Source of the DNA: Helicoverpa zea
Lineage: Eukaryota; Arthropoda; Insecta; Lepidoptera; Noctuidae
NCBI RefSeq assembly: GCF_022581195.2
Contig: NC_061454.1
Span: 4,030,001-4,094,000 of the forward strand
DNA length: 64,000 nucleotides
Direction of reading: 5' to 3'
This document shows positions 23,001 to 33,300 of the stretch, one piece after another; the stretch's first letter is position 1; every line of letters begins with the position of its first letter. A program made the position numbers and the translations under genes. The notes under the pieces were generated by a model. The model searched no databases. It worked only from the letters and a program-made list of their open reading frames with translations, and was not told the origin of the DNA.

Positions 23001-23297
23001 TATAATTGGATCCTTGTGGGGGTTTTGCTACGAAAAAAACGTGTGGGCGTTAGACCAAAAACTTTGCGTAGGGAATCCATATAAAGGCAATTTGACACAT
23101 GTATACTCTGTTACCTGAAATATGGTCCTGAAAACTGAACTATTTGCCGACAGTATCACTTTATGAGCCTTAAAACTGTGACCCTCAGACACCAGAGTCA
23201 CGTCCGACAAGCCTTCGTCTTTGTACAACTCTTTTACATTGAACAGAATGTTGCTCTGATAGCCATTCCATTTCAAACTGATTTCCTGATTCGCCAT
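17029..23297 (-). CDS. BTB/POZ protein with two C2H2 zinc fingers
   Basis: Exons on the minus strand: 23297-23115, 23027-22836, 22660-22547, 22430-22317, 21769-21641, 21154-20809, 20251-20161, 17203-17029; 447 aa. The first two exons encode the BTB dimerisation domain (LKWNGYQSNI, DVTLVSEGHSFKAHKVILSA, LLTFMYNGEV, about residues 8-115). It resembles insect lola/tramtrack/broad-type nuclear regulators. Exon 7 holds finger 1, C365-x2-C368-x12-H381-x4-H386. The last exon holds finger 2, C393-x2-C396-x12-H409-x4-H414, which confirms the distant GC-rich exon. The middle is acidic with basic KKRK patches (possible nuclear localisation). Exons 3+4 are duplicated as 5+6: both carry KCKKC, then ESPLTDYSG and NTNDTDIALL. 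The ~3-kb last intron could hide alternative finger exons, as in other BTB-ZF genes. The exact orthologue is not identified. Confidence 0.9.
17272..17460 (+). repeat. Dispersed lepidopteran repeat fragment in the BTB intron
   Basis: Text such as CGCCCGCGGCTTTGCCTG, AAAAAGTAGCCTATGTGTTA and CCAAATTTCAACCAAATCAG is characteristic of a very common lepidopteran interspersed repeat, probably retroelement-derived. A related scrap ('acgcgggcgaaaccgcgtg') occurs at 25204-25225. The family name is not determined. Confidence 0.6.
17502..17556. repeat. Hairpin: 25-bp arms, 5-nt loop
   Basis: 17502-17526 pairs with 17532-17556 with two mismatches in 25; the core is TTCTGCAGC...GCTGCAGAA and the GC-rich apex is CCGGAG/CTCCGG. 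It lies in the last BTB intron next to a dispersed repeat. It may be a fold-back transposon remnant; the loop is short for a miRNA. Confidence 0.7.
18891..19660 (+). mobile_element. CR1/jockey-type LINE remnant: ORF1 (gag-like) piece joined to a 3' tail
   Basis: The plus strand is open from 18891 to about 19550 and reads VYSAAVKKDPVQRLTKAIV, then GFIKVERKKKKPSSRNR, then LYVSRLHHSTKVEEIVEYI and KSFVVRVP...WPKGVVFRRFRGR. This is the RNA-binding/gag-like segment of ORF1 in insect CR1-type LINEs. Shortly after come ATGGGCCTTAGTTGCCTGAA and tandem AATAAATAAATAAA, a typical LINE 3' end. The endonuclease/RT ORF2 is missing, so the copy is 5'-truncated and internally deleted. It sits in the last intron of the BTB gene, opposite in sense. 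Confidence 0.75.
20286..20386 (+). repeat. SINE fragment (body only)
   Basis: The sequence around ACACCAATGGCTGATGAAAA and GGTGAAGGAAAACATCTTG matches the body of the full SINE at 48669-48982. The tRNA-like head and tail are missing. It lies in the BTB intron between exons 6 and 7. Confidence 0.7.
20445..20675. mobile_element. MITE with 61-bp perfect inverted repeats
   Basis: The arms 20445-20505 and 20615-20675 are exact reverse complements: TATAGTTCGGCCATTCAGAG at the left end and GTTACGTCGTCAGTTCAATC opening the right arm. The loop is ~109 bp of AT-rich DNA with no ORF. TA dinucleotides at both ends fit a TA target duplication as in Tc1/mariner-related MITEs. It lies in a BTB intron. Confidence 0.9.
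21271..21490 (+). repeat. 5'-truncated tRNA-derived SINE copy
   Basis: This region shares ACACCAATGGCTGATGAAAA, AAATCACCAACCCGCATTGA, GTGATTAATGCTCAATCCTT and GCCAGCAGTGGGACGATG with the full SINE at 48669-48982. The tRNA-like promoter part is missing. It is in the BTB intron between exons 5 and 6. Confidence 0.8.
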
Positions 23298-25510
23298 TAT
23301 GTCTCGCTACGTTACCATAGGCAAATTTTCTTAGTTAAATCTAACAAAGCAAAATAAATAATAGAAAATTATATCAACGAAACGACGCAAAATTGCTTTG
23401 ATTGAAATTGAAAGAAAACAATGCCACAGATAAATAATTGTGATTGAGCCATGTTACCAGTACAATAAAAAACGTCCATAAAACTACCTATTCACTTTTT
23501 GTGAAATATTTTGAATCATTGAATATAATGAATATGAATGGTTTATGTTTATAGCATCAAATTCAAGTTTTGTACTTAGGTATCATTATATTTATTTAGC
23601 TATTTATAAGGTGAATCTCTCATAGTTACCATTTTTTGTGCCGCGTCTATTATTTTTCTTATATTGTTGTTCTTCTCTTTTACCTAATTAGAAAATAAAC
23701 AAGCATAAAAATCAAAAAGTCGACATAAACAAGCTATGTTGTACTGCATACATTTTTACCCAGCTTTATTTGATACCTACTTCCAAGCTACATGTTAAAA
23801 TCTCAGACTTAATAAAATCTTGACTAAAAGACCATATACCAAACCAAACAGAGTCGACATTAAAAATGGAGTGTGGCGGCCAGTCATTGACATATTATAT
23901 TCTAAGCTCGATGCGGCCAGTTTGAAAATGGAGGGAAATGTTATTTTACATTTTGCCTTTCGCCAAAAAATCGAAGCTGTAGATATAGTAACTATATACG
24001 GCTGTAGGTATATTTCCTGTATAAATATAATTAATATTTCATCAGTTGATCCGAGGTAAGAAGAACTGCCCATTTAATTACGTAGTTAGGTACTGAGCTA
24101 CTACAAAAAAATATTATACGTTGAATGCTTCTTGTCGATGTACGACGTACGTAAACGCACGAACTACCTATTCGTGTGTCTGACGGTAACTCTTTTTAGT
24201 TGTTTGTTTTACTAGGATAGTTTTTGATAATATTTATTGTAAATATGTATTGTAAATATCTATGTAAATAAAACCAATACCGTTTATACTAATATAGTAG
24301 GTAAAGAGGATTTTTTGTTTATTTGTACCTACTCTGAAGACTCCGAAACTACTCATAAGGAAGAGTGTAGCGAGTTTCTAAGTGACAGGATATAGGTATT
24401 TTATCCCGACACGGGTCAGTTCCCATGGAACGCGGGTGAAATCGCGAAAACGACTAGTAGCTTCTTCAGTAGGTTTTATGTCGCAAGCATGGTAGTCCAC
24501 AAATCATGTTTATTATCATTATCTTCTAACCCTGATCCTCAATCTGATATAGCTTATTACTTATAACTGCATTTCGAAATATTCTATCTTATCAATTAAT
24601 TCTAAACTATGTATATTAATAACTAAGTATGTAGTTATAATAAATATGAAGATCACTGGCAAATGATAATAAATAAATGATAAAAAAGAGCTCGAAGTAT
24701 TTTTATACTCTTTTTACGTACAAAATAATGACTATATTTTTTAATTATTTTAACATATCAGTCGGCCGGCTAGTTATTGTCTTATTTGAATAAGCCAATA
24801 GGTACCGTGATAAACAAACTAATATGTAGATAAGAATAAATCAAAGATTAATCATAATAAGTATCTATTTTTATCTTTTAATTTTTTATCTTTTAATTTT
24901 TGGTATGTATAAATTCAGTGACCATGAACTATAAATAGGCGGGTATCGAAATATTGAACCTCATGTTTTGAATGAACTTAGGTACTACCTATTTACTTTC
25001 GGATATTATGCAGATAGGTAATTGGTGTTAAAAAAATATTATAGGTGTATTTCTCCCTCTATTGTAAGTATATAGGAGCTACTATTTCTGAAGGCATCTC
25101 TAGTCTATATCTTTGTATACCTAATATATAAATCGAATAGGCTCCAGAACTGCTGAACCAATTTGAATTGTTTGTATGTTTTATCTGGGAACGGGAAGAA
25201 GTTTCCTCGAGACGCGGGCGAAACCGCGTGAACAGCTAGAAATCTCTACTATGGTTTCCTGCGTATCTACAAAAGTGCCTAGAAAAACAGAAGCTATCAT
25301 CAAAAGTGCAAACCTAATATTTGTAATACAATTCTATCAAGGAATCTCTAGGAATCTAAGGAAATGTAATAAGTGGGTCAGCAAACAATATCCGAGCATC
25401 GCCCTGAAAGTGGCCTTATCGGCGCTAATCAAATAATCCAGCCCTTATGAAACTATTGTCTTAACTTTAGTCAACAGTCTATCAAAAACATTTGATGGCT
25501 CTTCACTTAC
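23298..25510. other. Intergenic region between BTB gene and lipase gene
   Basis: This holds the shared upstream side of two divergently transcribed genes. It is AT-rich. Repeat scraps of the 'cgcgggtgaaa' family occur near 24420-24450 and 25170-25235. An 80-codon open stretch at 23820-24059 ends at a donor-like GAG/GTAAGA but has no recognised domain and no start, so it is not called. Confidence 0.45.
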
Positions 25511-25517
25511 TATAAAA
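25511..25517 (+). promoter_or_regulatory. TATA box of the lipase gene
   Basis: TATAAAA lies 60 bases before the lipase ATG (25571). This would place transcription start near 25540 and give a short 5' UTR of about 30 bases. Well-placed TATA boxes are common in insect digestive enzyme genes. Confidence 0.6.
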
Positions 25518-25570
25518 CTAATTTGAAGTACTGTTCGCAATTAAAAATAAATTCTTCATCATCAAATAAA

Positions 25571-27315
25571 ATGGTTTGTTCATCGATATTCGTGTTGTGT
25601 TGCCTCGCGTTAGTGTGTTTTCCTCAAATTGTTCTAGCATTAGTTAATTATTCTATGCCTCCGTATTCTAAATATACTGCTTCGGATATACTGGATGACG
25701 CGCGCTTAGACACGGTAAGTTACTTATTATAATGATGTGACCTAAAATCATCACCTAAAATAACTGTTAAGTAAATAACTTAGAATGAAATAAAAATTTG
25801 ATCCCTGATTTATCTTCTCTTACAAATAATCTTCATCATTTTATCCACAGTTTTCGTTGATAAAAAAATATGGATATCCATGCGAAATACATCGCGTGTA
25901 CACTGAAGATAAGTATATTTTAGAGGTGCACAGGATACCTGGCAAGACACCCAATGCGCCGGTGGTCTTTCTCCAACACGGCTTGTTGTCGTCTTCAGCT
26001 GAATGGGTGCTTATGACCCCTGGTCGAGGACTTGGTACGAACTTTTTTTTATACTGTCTCGTAATAATCCCATGGATGGTTTTTTTATATATTCAAAGGT
26101 ATTATAATGTTAGCGAAACTTTGCTTTAATATGTCTTACTAGACGTAAAATGGCGCCTAATGGTTCGAAAGCCCCTTCTGTAAAATTTTTAATTTCTAGA
26201 TTTAAAGGAGACTGACGTGATACTAACTTGCATTGATTCCAGCATACATCTTAGCAGATGCTGGATACGATGTCTGGATGGGCAACGCACGAGGGAATAC
26301 TTACTCCCGAAACCATGCCTCTATAAAACCTACATCTTCCTCTTTCTGGAAGTTCAGCTGGCATGAAATAGGTTACTACGACCTTCCTGCCATGATCGAT
26401 TACGTCATTAAAGAAACTGGACTTCCTAGGATCCAGTACATCGGCTTCTCTCAAGGGACTACAGCTTTCTGGGTTTTGATGTCAACTAGGCCTGAATATA
26501 ACAACAAAATTATTGCTATGCAAGCTCTAGCACCTGTAGCATACGTGGGGAATATTAAGAGTCCTCTGATAAAAGCTATAGCTCCGTTCACTAACTCTCT
26601 TGAAGTAAGTATCAATTAGGAATCTTCACGCACTAATTTTAAGATCTAGAATGATACTTATAATTTGTTATGTGATTCCAGATTGTATTTAAACTATTAG
26701 GGACTAACGAAATTCTCCCCAATGGCAAAATAAATGAACTTGCAGGACAGAGCTTGTGTATTGAAGAAGCCATCACCCAACCACTTTGTACAAACCTTTT
26801 GTTCCTTATTTGTGGATTTAATTCAGAACAACTTAATACGGTAAGTATGTCTCAAAAACAAAAAGATTATAAAGACTTATGTATGGTAAAAAAAAACAAA
26901 TTGATATTTTATTTCTTGATTCTAGACAATGCTGCCAGTTGTTATGGGTCATACTCCAGCCGGGGCTTCAACGAGACAACTCATACACTTTGGTCAATTG
27001 TACAAGTCAGGGAAATTCGTACAATTTGACCACGGTTGGCTTACAAACAAACGAAAATATGGAACCTACAAACCTCCGGCGTACGACCTGCAAAATATCA
27101 GGACTCCTGTTTTCCTACATTACGCTGACAACGATTGGTTATCGACCCCTAAAGATGTTAAAAAACTTGCAAAAGAAATACCTACAGCAATTGGTCTTTT
27201 CAGAGTACCTTTATCTAAATTCAATCATTTAGATTTCGTCTTCGCCATAAATGCGACGGAGTTCATATACAACCGCTTATTGAACATAATGGCACAATTC
27301 AAAGACGAAGTATGA
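25571..27315 (+). CDS. Secreted acid lipase (lipase 3 / lipase 1-like)
   Basis: Exons 25571-25714, 25851-26034, 26243-26604, 26682-26840, 26926-27315; 412 aa, normal for the insect/vertebrate acid lipase family of alpha/beta hydrolases, which split triglycerides or sterol esters. A signal peptide is evident (MVCSSIFVLCCLALVCFPQI, cleavage after about residue 23), so the enzyme is secreted or lysosomal. Landmarks: EIHRVYTEDKYILEVHRIPG, oxyanion region FLQHGLLSSSAEWV, nucleophile motif GFSQG with S179 (family usual GHSQG), probable acid D353 in HYADNDWL and H384 in FNHLDF, so the triad is complete. It converges with the minus-strand gene ending at 27749. Digestive or fat-body use is plausible but not shown by the sequence. 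Confidence 0.95.
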
Positions 27316-27748
27316 ACTAACACATTATATTTCACGCCACTTAACACATACAAATACAATTTTATCTTGACAACGATGTATGTTTTCATCTTCACCTGTT
27401 TAAACCTGCGAAAACAAAATACCGATTTTTTATAAATTTCGTCGCAAAAATTCAAATTAGTCAAGTAACGCACATATACTGTTAAGTACTTACATGTACA
27501 CTCGAATTATGATTCATGTATTAAACGAAAGTCCTGCAATATAAAGCACGGTATTAATTCCGTTTTCATACGAAAATTGTACCTACTGAAAATATTTTGT
27601 CGTCAGACCAAGACCGTACTGTGGAATTACTTGTCATAATGATAATAAGTAACCTAGTCTAGGTCAGTAGACGATAAGGTTTGAAAATCCTATAATATTT
27701 TAAATTAATTCATGCTTACTATCTACAGGTGTGTCTAAAGATAAATAA
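27316..27748. other. Convergent intergenic spacer
   Basis: 433 bp between the stops of the lipase (+) and the Cys-rich coiled-coil gene (-). It holds the two 3' UTRs; nothing else is seen. Confidence 0.5.
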
Positions 27749-29781
27749 TCAAAATCTTACGCAACGTGAATCAGTACTGGTATCTGTGATTGTGGAACAC
27801 GAAGGCGCAGACTTGCTAGCATTCACTTTATGGAATGAAGCATTGATTACAGACTTTTTTTCACGCAACTTTCTCTCATAAGCTATACCCATTTCTCGTT
27901 TCACGATAGCTCCAAAAGTGTTTTGCACTGAAATGATTAATAAAATATTTCAACGTGAAAAGGGCTACACTGAAAAAGATAGAAATTCGAATGGAATTAG
28001 AATGATTGGGGTAGAAACATAGATGCTTCTGAATTAAGCAAAGTATCTAGGTAAGTTCCCTCAGGTTTCGAAATAACTGCTAGCAAGTATATATGCACTC
28101 TCCAAGTTTGTCAGCTGCAAACCAAACAGAATAATTTAAATCGTCATTAAAACACTTTGTTAGATATTAAGACTACCTTTAGTTAACAGCACAATAGGAT
28201 CTTCTTTCCTACTACAGCAATCGCTCTCTCGACTAAGTCGTACTCCTTTATCTGGGTCGTTAGTTTTATGTAAAACTTGTAACAGAGAAATGTGTCTGTA
28301 CGTCTGAAAATTAAAACTTTGTATGAATACATGATTCAATAAAAGATTACAAGTAGTTTTATCTATAGTATTATTCAGTACCTCATTCTTACAATTCTTC
28401 ATTGTTATTATCATTTCTGAGTCAATTCCTTTGACTTCGCTTACATTCGGAATATCGTCTGTACAACATTCAAATGGTTTAGGCAATATAGCAACACTAT
28501 CGTGTTTACTTGCACTTTTGAAAGGACTAAAGAATGTTGATTTCCATGAAGAATTTTTGTACACATTTTGAAGTTCAATTTTTAAGGAACTGTTTTCTTT
28601 TTTCAGTTTGTCTATTTCAGTCTTCTGGCAATTACATTTATCTTGTAACTTCTCGAGGTTTATTTTATAAGCATTAATTTCTTCGCTAATTTCATTACAA
28701 TGACATTGCTTATCAACCAGTCTGACTTTTGCAGCGCAGTGCTTACTGCACACTCTTTGACTTTGTGACGTCGAACACGATTTATTCGATCTGCATACCG
28801 AAGGATTCGATATGAAATCAGTGTCTGTTGATCTGTTATTCTTGCAACATGGTTTTCTACAATCTTTCAGAGAACATTTTTTCTTACATTCAGGGAAACC
28901 ATCTGGATATCCTTGCGGTTTAAAAGGACATGTGAGAGGTTCTCTTTTGCTTTTTTTTCCTTTCCAACAACAGGGAATTGGGAAAATAGCACGAGTTAAG
29001 TACGGTGAGATATTCCTCACAAACATGGCCTGTTGCACCATTTCAGTTTGCCAAACTTTTGCAACAGACCGCACACTATCTGTGCGACAACACTCATTCT
29101 GAGCGAGATCCTCATCTTTTGGAATATTTACATGAAAGATCTTTTCGATAATGATTTTCCAAAACATTTTAATGCTTTTGAGGGCCTCCAGGCATCGGTC
29201 ACAAGGCCAATGGCTAGTTTCAAATTCCTCCTGGAATCATTTGAATGCCGGTTCTATTATCATATCATTGGTTTATGTACCTATAGAAATTAAGCAATCC
29301 TACACAATTAATAAGATTAAAATACTTAGAAGCGACACAAAAACTACTTACATCGTCAAAGTACTTATCGAAACCCTCTTCATTTTTTAAACATTCCTTT
29401 ATAGCATTACATGAATCACAAATGCTATCTAGCACAACTTTTGATTTACAATCGGGATGACAACGGGGCGTGGCCTGGAAAGTTGAAAATCAGAGGTTTC
29501 AATTTTAGGTGGTAGTTCTTAGAAAATATTTTTTTCATAATTTTTCTTACCCTGCCTCGGCTTCTGCATGTCATGGTTCTCATGAAGCTGGCTAAAGTGC
29601 TCGTGGGTAAAACGCAAATAGGCATATCGCACTTTATCCATTCCCTGAGGTAACGATCGCGCGCCCGCACGTCATGACTCCATGCTCTGACGTCGCGGCA
29701 AGACTCGTATGATTTGATCTTACCCTCGTTGCGTGAGCACAGTCGTAAGTTACTCTGACCTATGTAATTCATTGAATTCAT
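27749..29781 (-). CDS. Unknown Cys-rich protein with a short coiled coil, paralogue of its divergent neighbour at the N-terminus
   Basis: Exons on the minus strand: 29781-29551, 29474-29352, 29230-28177, 27927-27749; 528 aa. No known domain recognised. N-terminal motif RNEGKIKSYESCRDVRAWSH (residues 16-35) matches RNEGKLKAYASCTDARAWSH of the gene starting at 30397. There follow CHPDC, CDSC and CDRC pairs, then a Cys-rich block (CPFKPQGYPDGFPECKKKCS, CRKPCCKNN, CSKHC, CHC) that may bind zinc. A coiled coil (NAYKINLEKLQD...EIDKLKKENSSLKIELQNVY) comes next, and the end is basic to polar (VKREMGIAYERKLREKKSV). All four junctions keep phase; the last exon was found by phase match after donor GTAGTC at 28176. 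A later start at residue 4 is possible. Function unknown; the layout suggests a scaffold or cytoskeletal role, which is inference. Confidence 0.75.
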
Positions 29782-30396
29782 ACATTCGCTAAACTATTTG
29801 CCGATCTTATCTCCATGTTGACATAAAATTTTGAGATCCAAAACGATGGTACCAATTTGAGTGTCAATGGTGTCAAGTATGTAAGTCCATACGTCAAGCA
29901 ACTTTTTTTATAAAGTTTTCTGAGAAAGTATAGGTTCTCACACAAGCCAAAGCAACAGCGAAAATCAAAATGAAATCTGTTTTTATCGTACCTAAGTTCT
30001 TCAATTATTATAGTGTTAACATGTTTATTTTCTATTGAATATAAATAAAGAAGTACCTAATTTCGCATCAAACATTTTCATTATTTACATAGGTACCTTA
30101 TATAACCTCGTTGATGTTTAATTGCAGGCACTGCAAACGGAAGAAAAAAAAATTCAAATATGACATTCTATTTCAAGTCACAATTCCGCCTCGATTTCTT
30201 TTGACAGTTCAAAATATTTGATAATTTTCGTTTATACACATTTTGCCGAAAGTTTATTGCAAAACAAAATAGGTATTTCAAATCGTATCGTTATGCGTAA
30301 AATGGATGGCGGAGAAAAGTAGCATATATTTATATACATGTATATGTTTAGAAAAATCGTACATTATCCTAAGTAGACTAAATAGTTGGCATCGCG
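29782..30396. promoter_or_regulatory. Bidirectional intergenic region of the coiled-coil pair
   Basis: 615 bp separate the two start codons (29781 on minus, 30397 on plus). Both 5' UTRs and both promoters must fit here unless upstream non-coding exons exist. It is AT-rich; no clear TATA box could be fixed. Confidence 0.5.
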
Positions 30397-33300
30397 ATGT
30401 CTTTCATAACAAAAAGGGAGCGTGTGTTCAACGAACACGACCTATTCGATTTGCCGGCGAGGAACGAAGGAAAGCTGAAGGCCTATGCGTCATGCACGGA
30501 CGCCAGGGCCTGGTCCCACTTCTGTTCGGATAAGAGCGAGCACCTGGTGGAGATAATAAAGAGGAACAACGAGACGGTCCGGCCGAAGTACTTCCCGACG
30601 GACGTGATCGTTGACACACTGATGGTAGCTAAGAATGCTGAGATAGCGCGCCTGAAGCACAAGATCGAAGAGTTCGAGCAAATGCTGGCTGCCTACGATC
30701 AACTCGAATTGTCGTGCGATCAGAAGTGTGAAATTGCGCATGCCGTGAGTACTAACCCGTATATACAAGCTGTTGATTTGCATCCGTGCCATATTCAAGG
30801 AGGTAATTATGCTAATGATTCTCGACCCAAATCAATAAAAAAATTGGTACGTATTTTTTTTTCTTAATTTTTTTTTTCGGAATTCCATAAATGTCATCTA
30901 GCCTTATTTAAACTTGGCGCGTATGTTACTGGCGTTAAAACCGTGCTGCACCCTCACACAAACTCAAACACAAAGCATACGCAACGATCACTCATAAATT
31001 TCATTCATAAAATTGGATTACTTCGGAAATACCACGACATTACAATGACAAAAAAAGCAGTACATATTAGTTATTTCCCATCTACTGTAATTCCAATCGA
31101 TTATTTACGTATTGTATGTCCTCCTCCTGAGCTATGGCACAAATGCAAATCAACACCTTGTATAAGTTACTCTATGGTACTAACAAACTGTATTATCAGT
31201 CTTCCTATCATACACGTTTTAACAAAACTAATCAACTTTTGGAGTGACTTGGGAACCCATTTTTAAAGTGAAAAATCTAAAATCCTTACAGATAGTTTCA
31301 TTATTTAAATGTGTTCAGGTACTTAAATTAAAACAATTCCCGGATAATATACCTACTTATGAATATTATTTTTAAATCATAAGAAATATAGAAAGATTTA
31401 TTAAAAATTAAGGAAAAATAAATGAAACAATACAAATAAGTATTTTATTTTTGCTACGCTGACGCACGCATTTTTTCCCGTACCTATTGTTTGATGACAC
31501 GAACGAGAAGATGTATGCAAATATATTGAATAGGTAATATAATATTAAATATTAAATTTTCTTTCAGCATGCAGCAATAAAAGCGGCCAATAAAGAGCTT
31601 GATGATCTGGTAAGAAGAGTTCTTTATTTGTCACTTTGTTCTTTGTTTATTTGTCAATTACCCGACTATGCCAGAGAACCGTTTATTATGTAATGTATGT
31701 CTTGCTGGGGAGTTTGTTCCACCACTTCTTCTTCCCAGCAAAAACACATAGAAAGTGGTGAAGGGCGGGCGTTTTGGGGGCTGTCTTTTGTAAATTTGAC
31801 GTTCGAAAAGTGCTGATTTTCAGTCTACTTTGAATAAATGACTTTTGATTTTGATTTTTTAGGATTTTTCGATAGGTGCAATATAATTGCATCTGTGTGT
31901 AACAAAATATTTTTGCATTCTTATATTCCTGAATATGGTTTAAAAATAATGAAGACTGCAAAATGTTTTTTCATGGTAGTTTGAGCTTTCGCTGAAAATC
32001 ACCGCTGCGAAACTATGTATCTCGCTTAGGGTTCCAGCATTATATGCTGAGCGAGGGTCAATCACTTTCATGTGATTGTGACTCATATATCTCTCCTCTC
32101 CCCTTCATGAATGGGGCTGTTTTACTCTACTTACTTTTGTATCTGTATGCGTCATGACCTTTGCGAACAATACTTAATGTGTTTTCTTTCTCCCTTTCTT
32201 TCTTTTCTGCTATTATAAATATTTAATAACTTTCCTGACTACTTTCAGTGCTTAGATTTGGACTTATCCGGTTTCACAGAGGTCAGTATAATAACAATGC
32301 TATTTACTATGATCTGATTAAATTATATACTTAATGAATTCATACATGGCTTCATTTCAGGGCATCGATTCAGAAGGCTTTGCGGTAATTATATTGAATT
32401 TATTTCCATTACTATAATATACCCAGGTACTCAAAATACTGACTGACATGATTTTTATATTGCAGACCGGCAAATCGAGAGGAGATGAGGCAACACCTAG
32501 AACATACGAGGTAACACCAAGAACAAACGAGGTATCACCAAAAACAATCGAAACGTTGGATATGTTGGTAAGAAACTTATTTGTTAATAGTAATACCTAA
32601 TTTAAAAAACATGTATAATATTTTTACATATTTTTAAAAACAGCAGGAGTACTCTCTCAAGAAGGACACTAGAGGCGTTCAAAATGACTTACCGGGTACT
32701 CGCGATGTTGCTACCTGTAAGATTTTTTTAGCTCGTATTTCATTAATTATTAATGTATTACGAAGCATCGTCCTTTATTCATATCCATCATTTTATTTCA
32801 CAGTTGCCAAAGATTCAAGAATTGATGAAATGCAAGATACCATAATTACAAAAGACGCAAAATTAAATGCTATGAAAAATACAATAGCTGTACGTAACCG
32901 TAACTTAATTTTTTTTAATTAGTCATATTTATTCGTTAAGACAGACAGTAAATATTTCAAACGGATCTTACAGGTCATGGAAAATGATGTTTGCGAACCT
33001 TATTGTATTTATGCTCACATATACACGGCACTGGAAAAAATATTTGGTATTCTTTGCCAAAATGATAAGTATAGGCAGTATTTGAAGTTGTTGGTATGTT
33101 GTATATCTCAATATAAATTCATTAGTGAAGCTTCATTACGTTAAACAGCATTAAAAATGTTAAACTTCTTTTTAGACGGCCGGTAAAGATACCCGTTGCA
33201 TCGATGTAAAAGGAAAAATACTCTTTAAACTAAAGGTATTGGAAAAATTTTGCTGTGCATTAATAGCTCCCTGCACCCAAGACTTCGTTTCTCATTCACC

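Noticed and set aside
23799..24073. Overlapping ORFs on both strands (KRPYTKPNRVDIKNGVWRPV)
   Set aside because: No recognised domain and no ATG; a donor-like end alone is not enough. Possibly an old mobile fragment.
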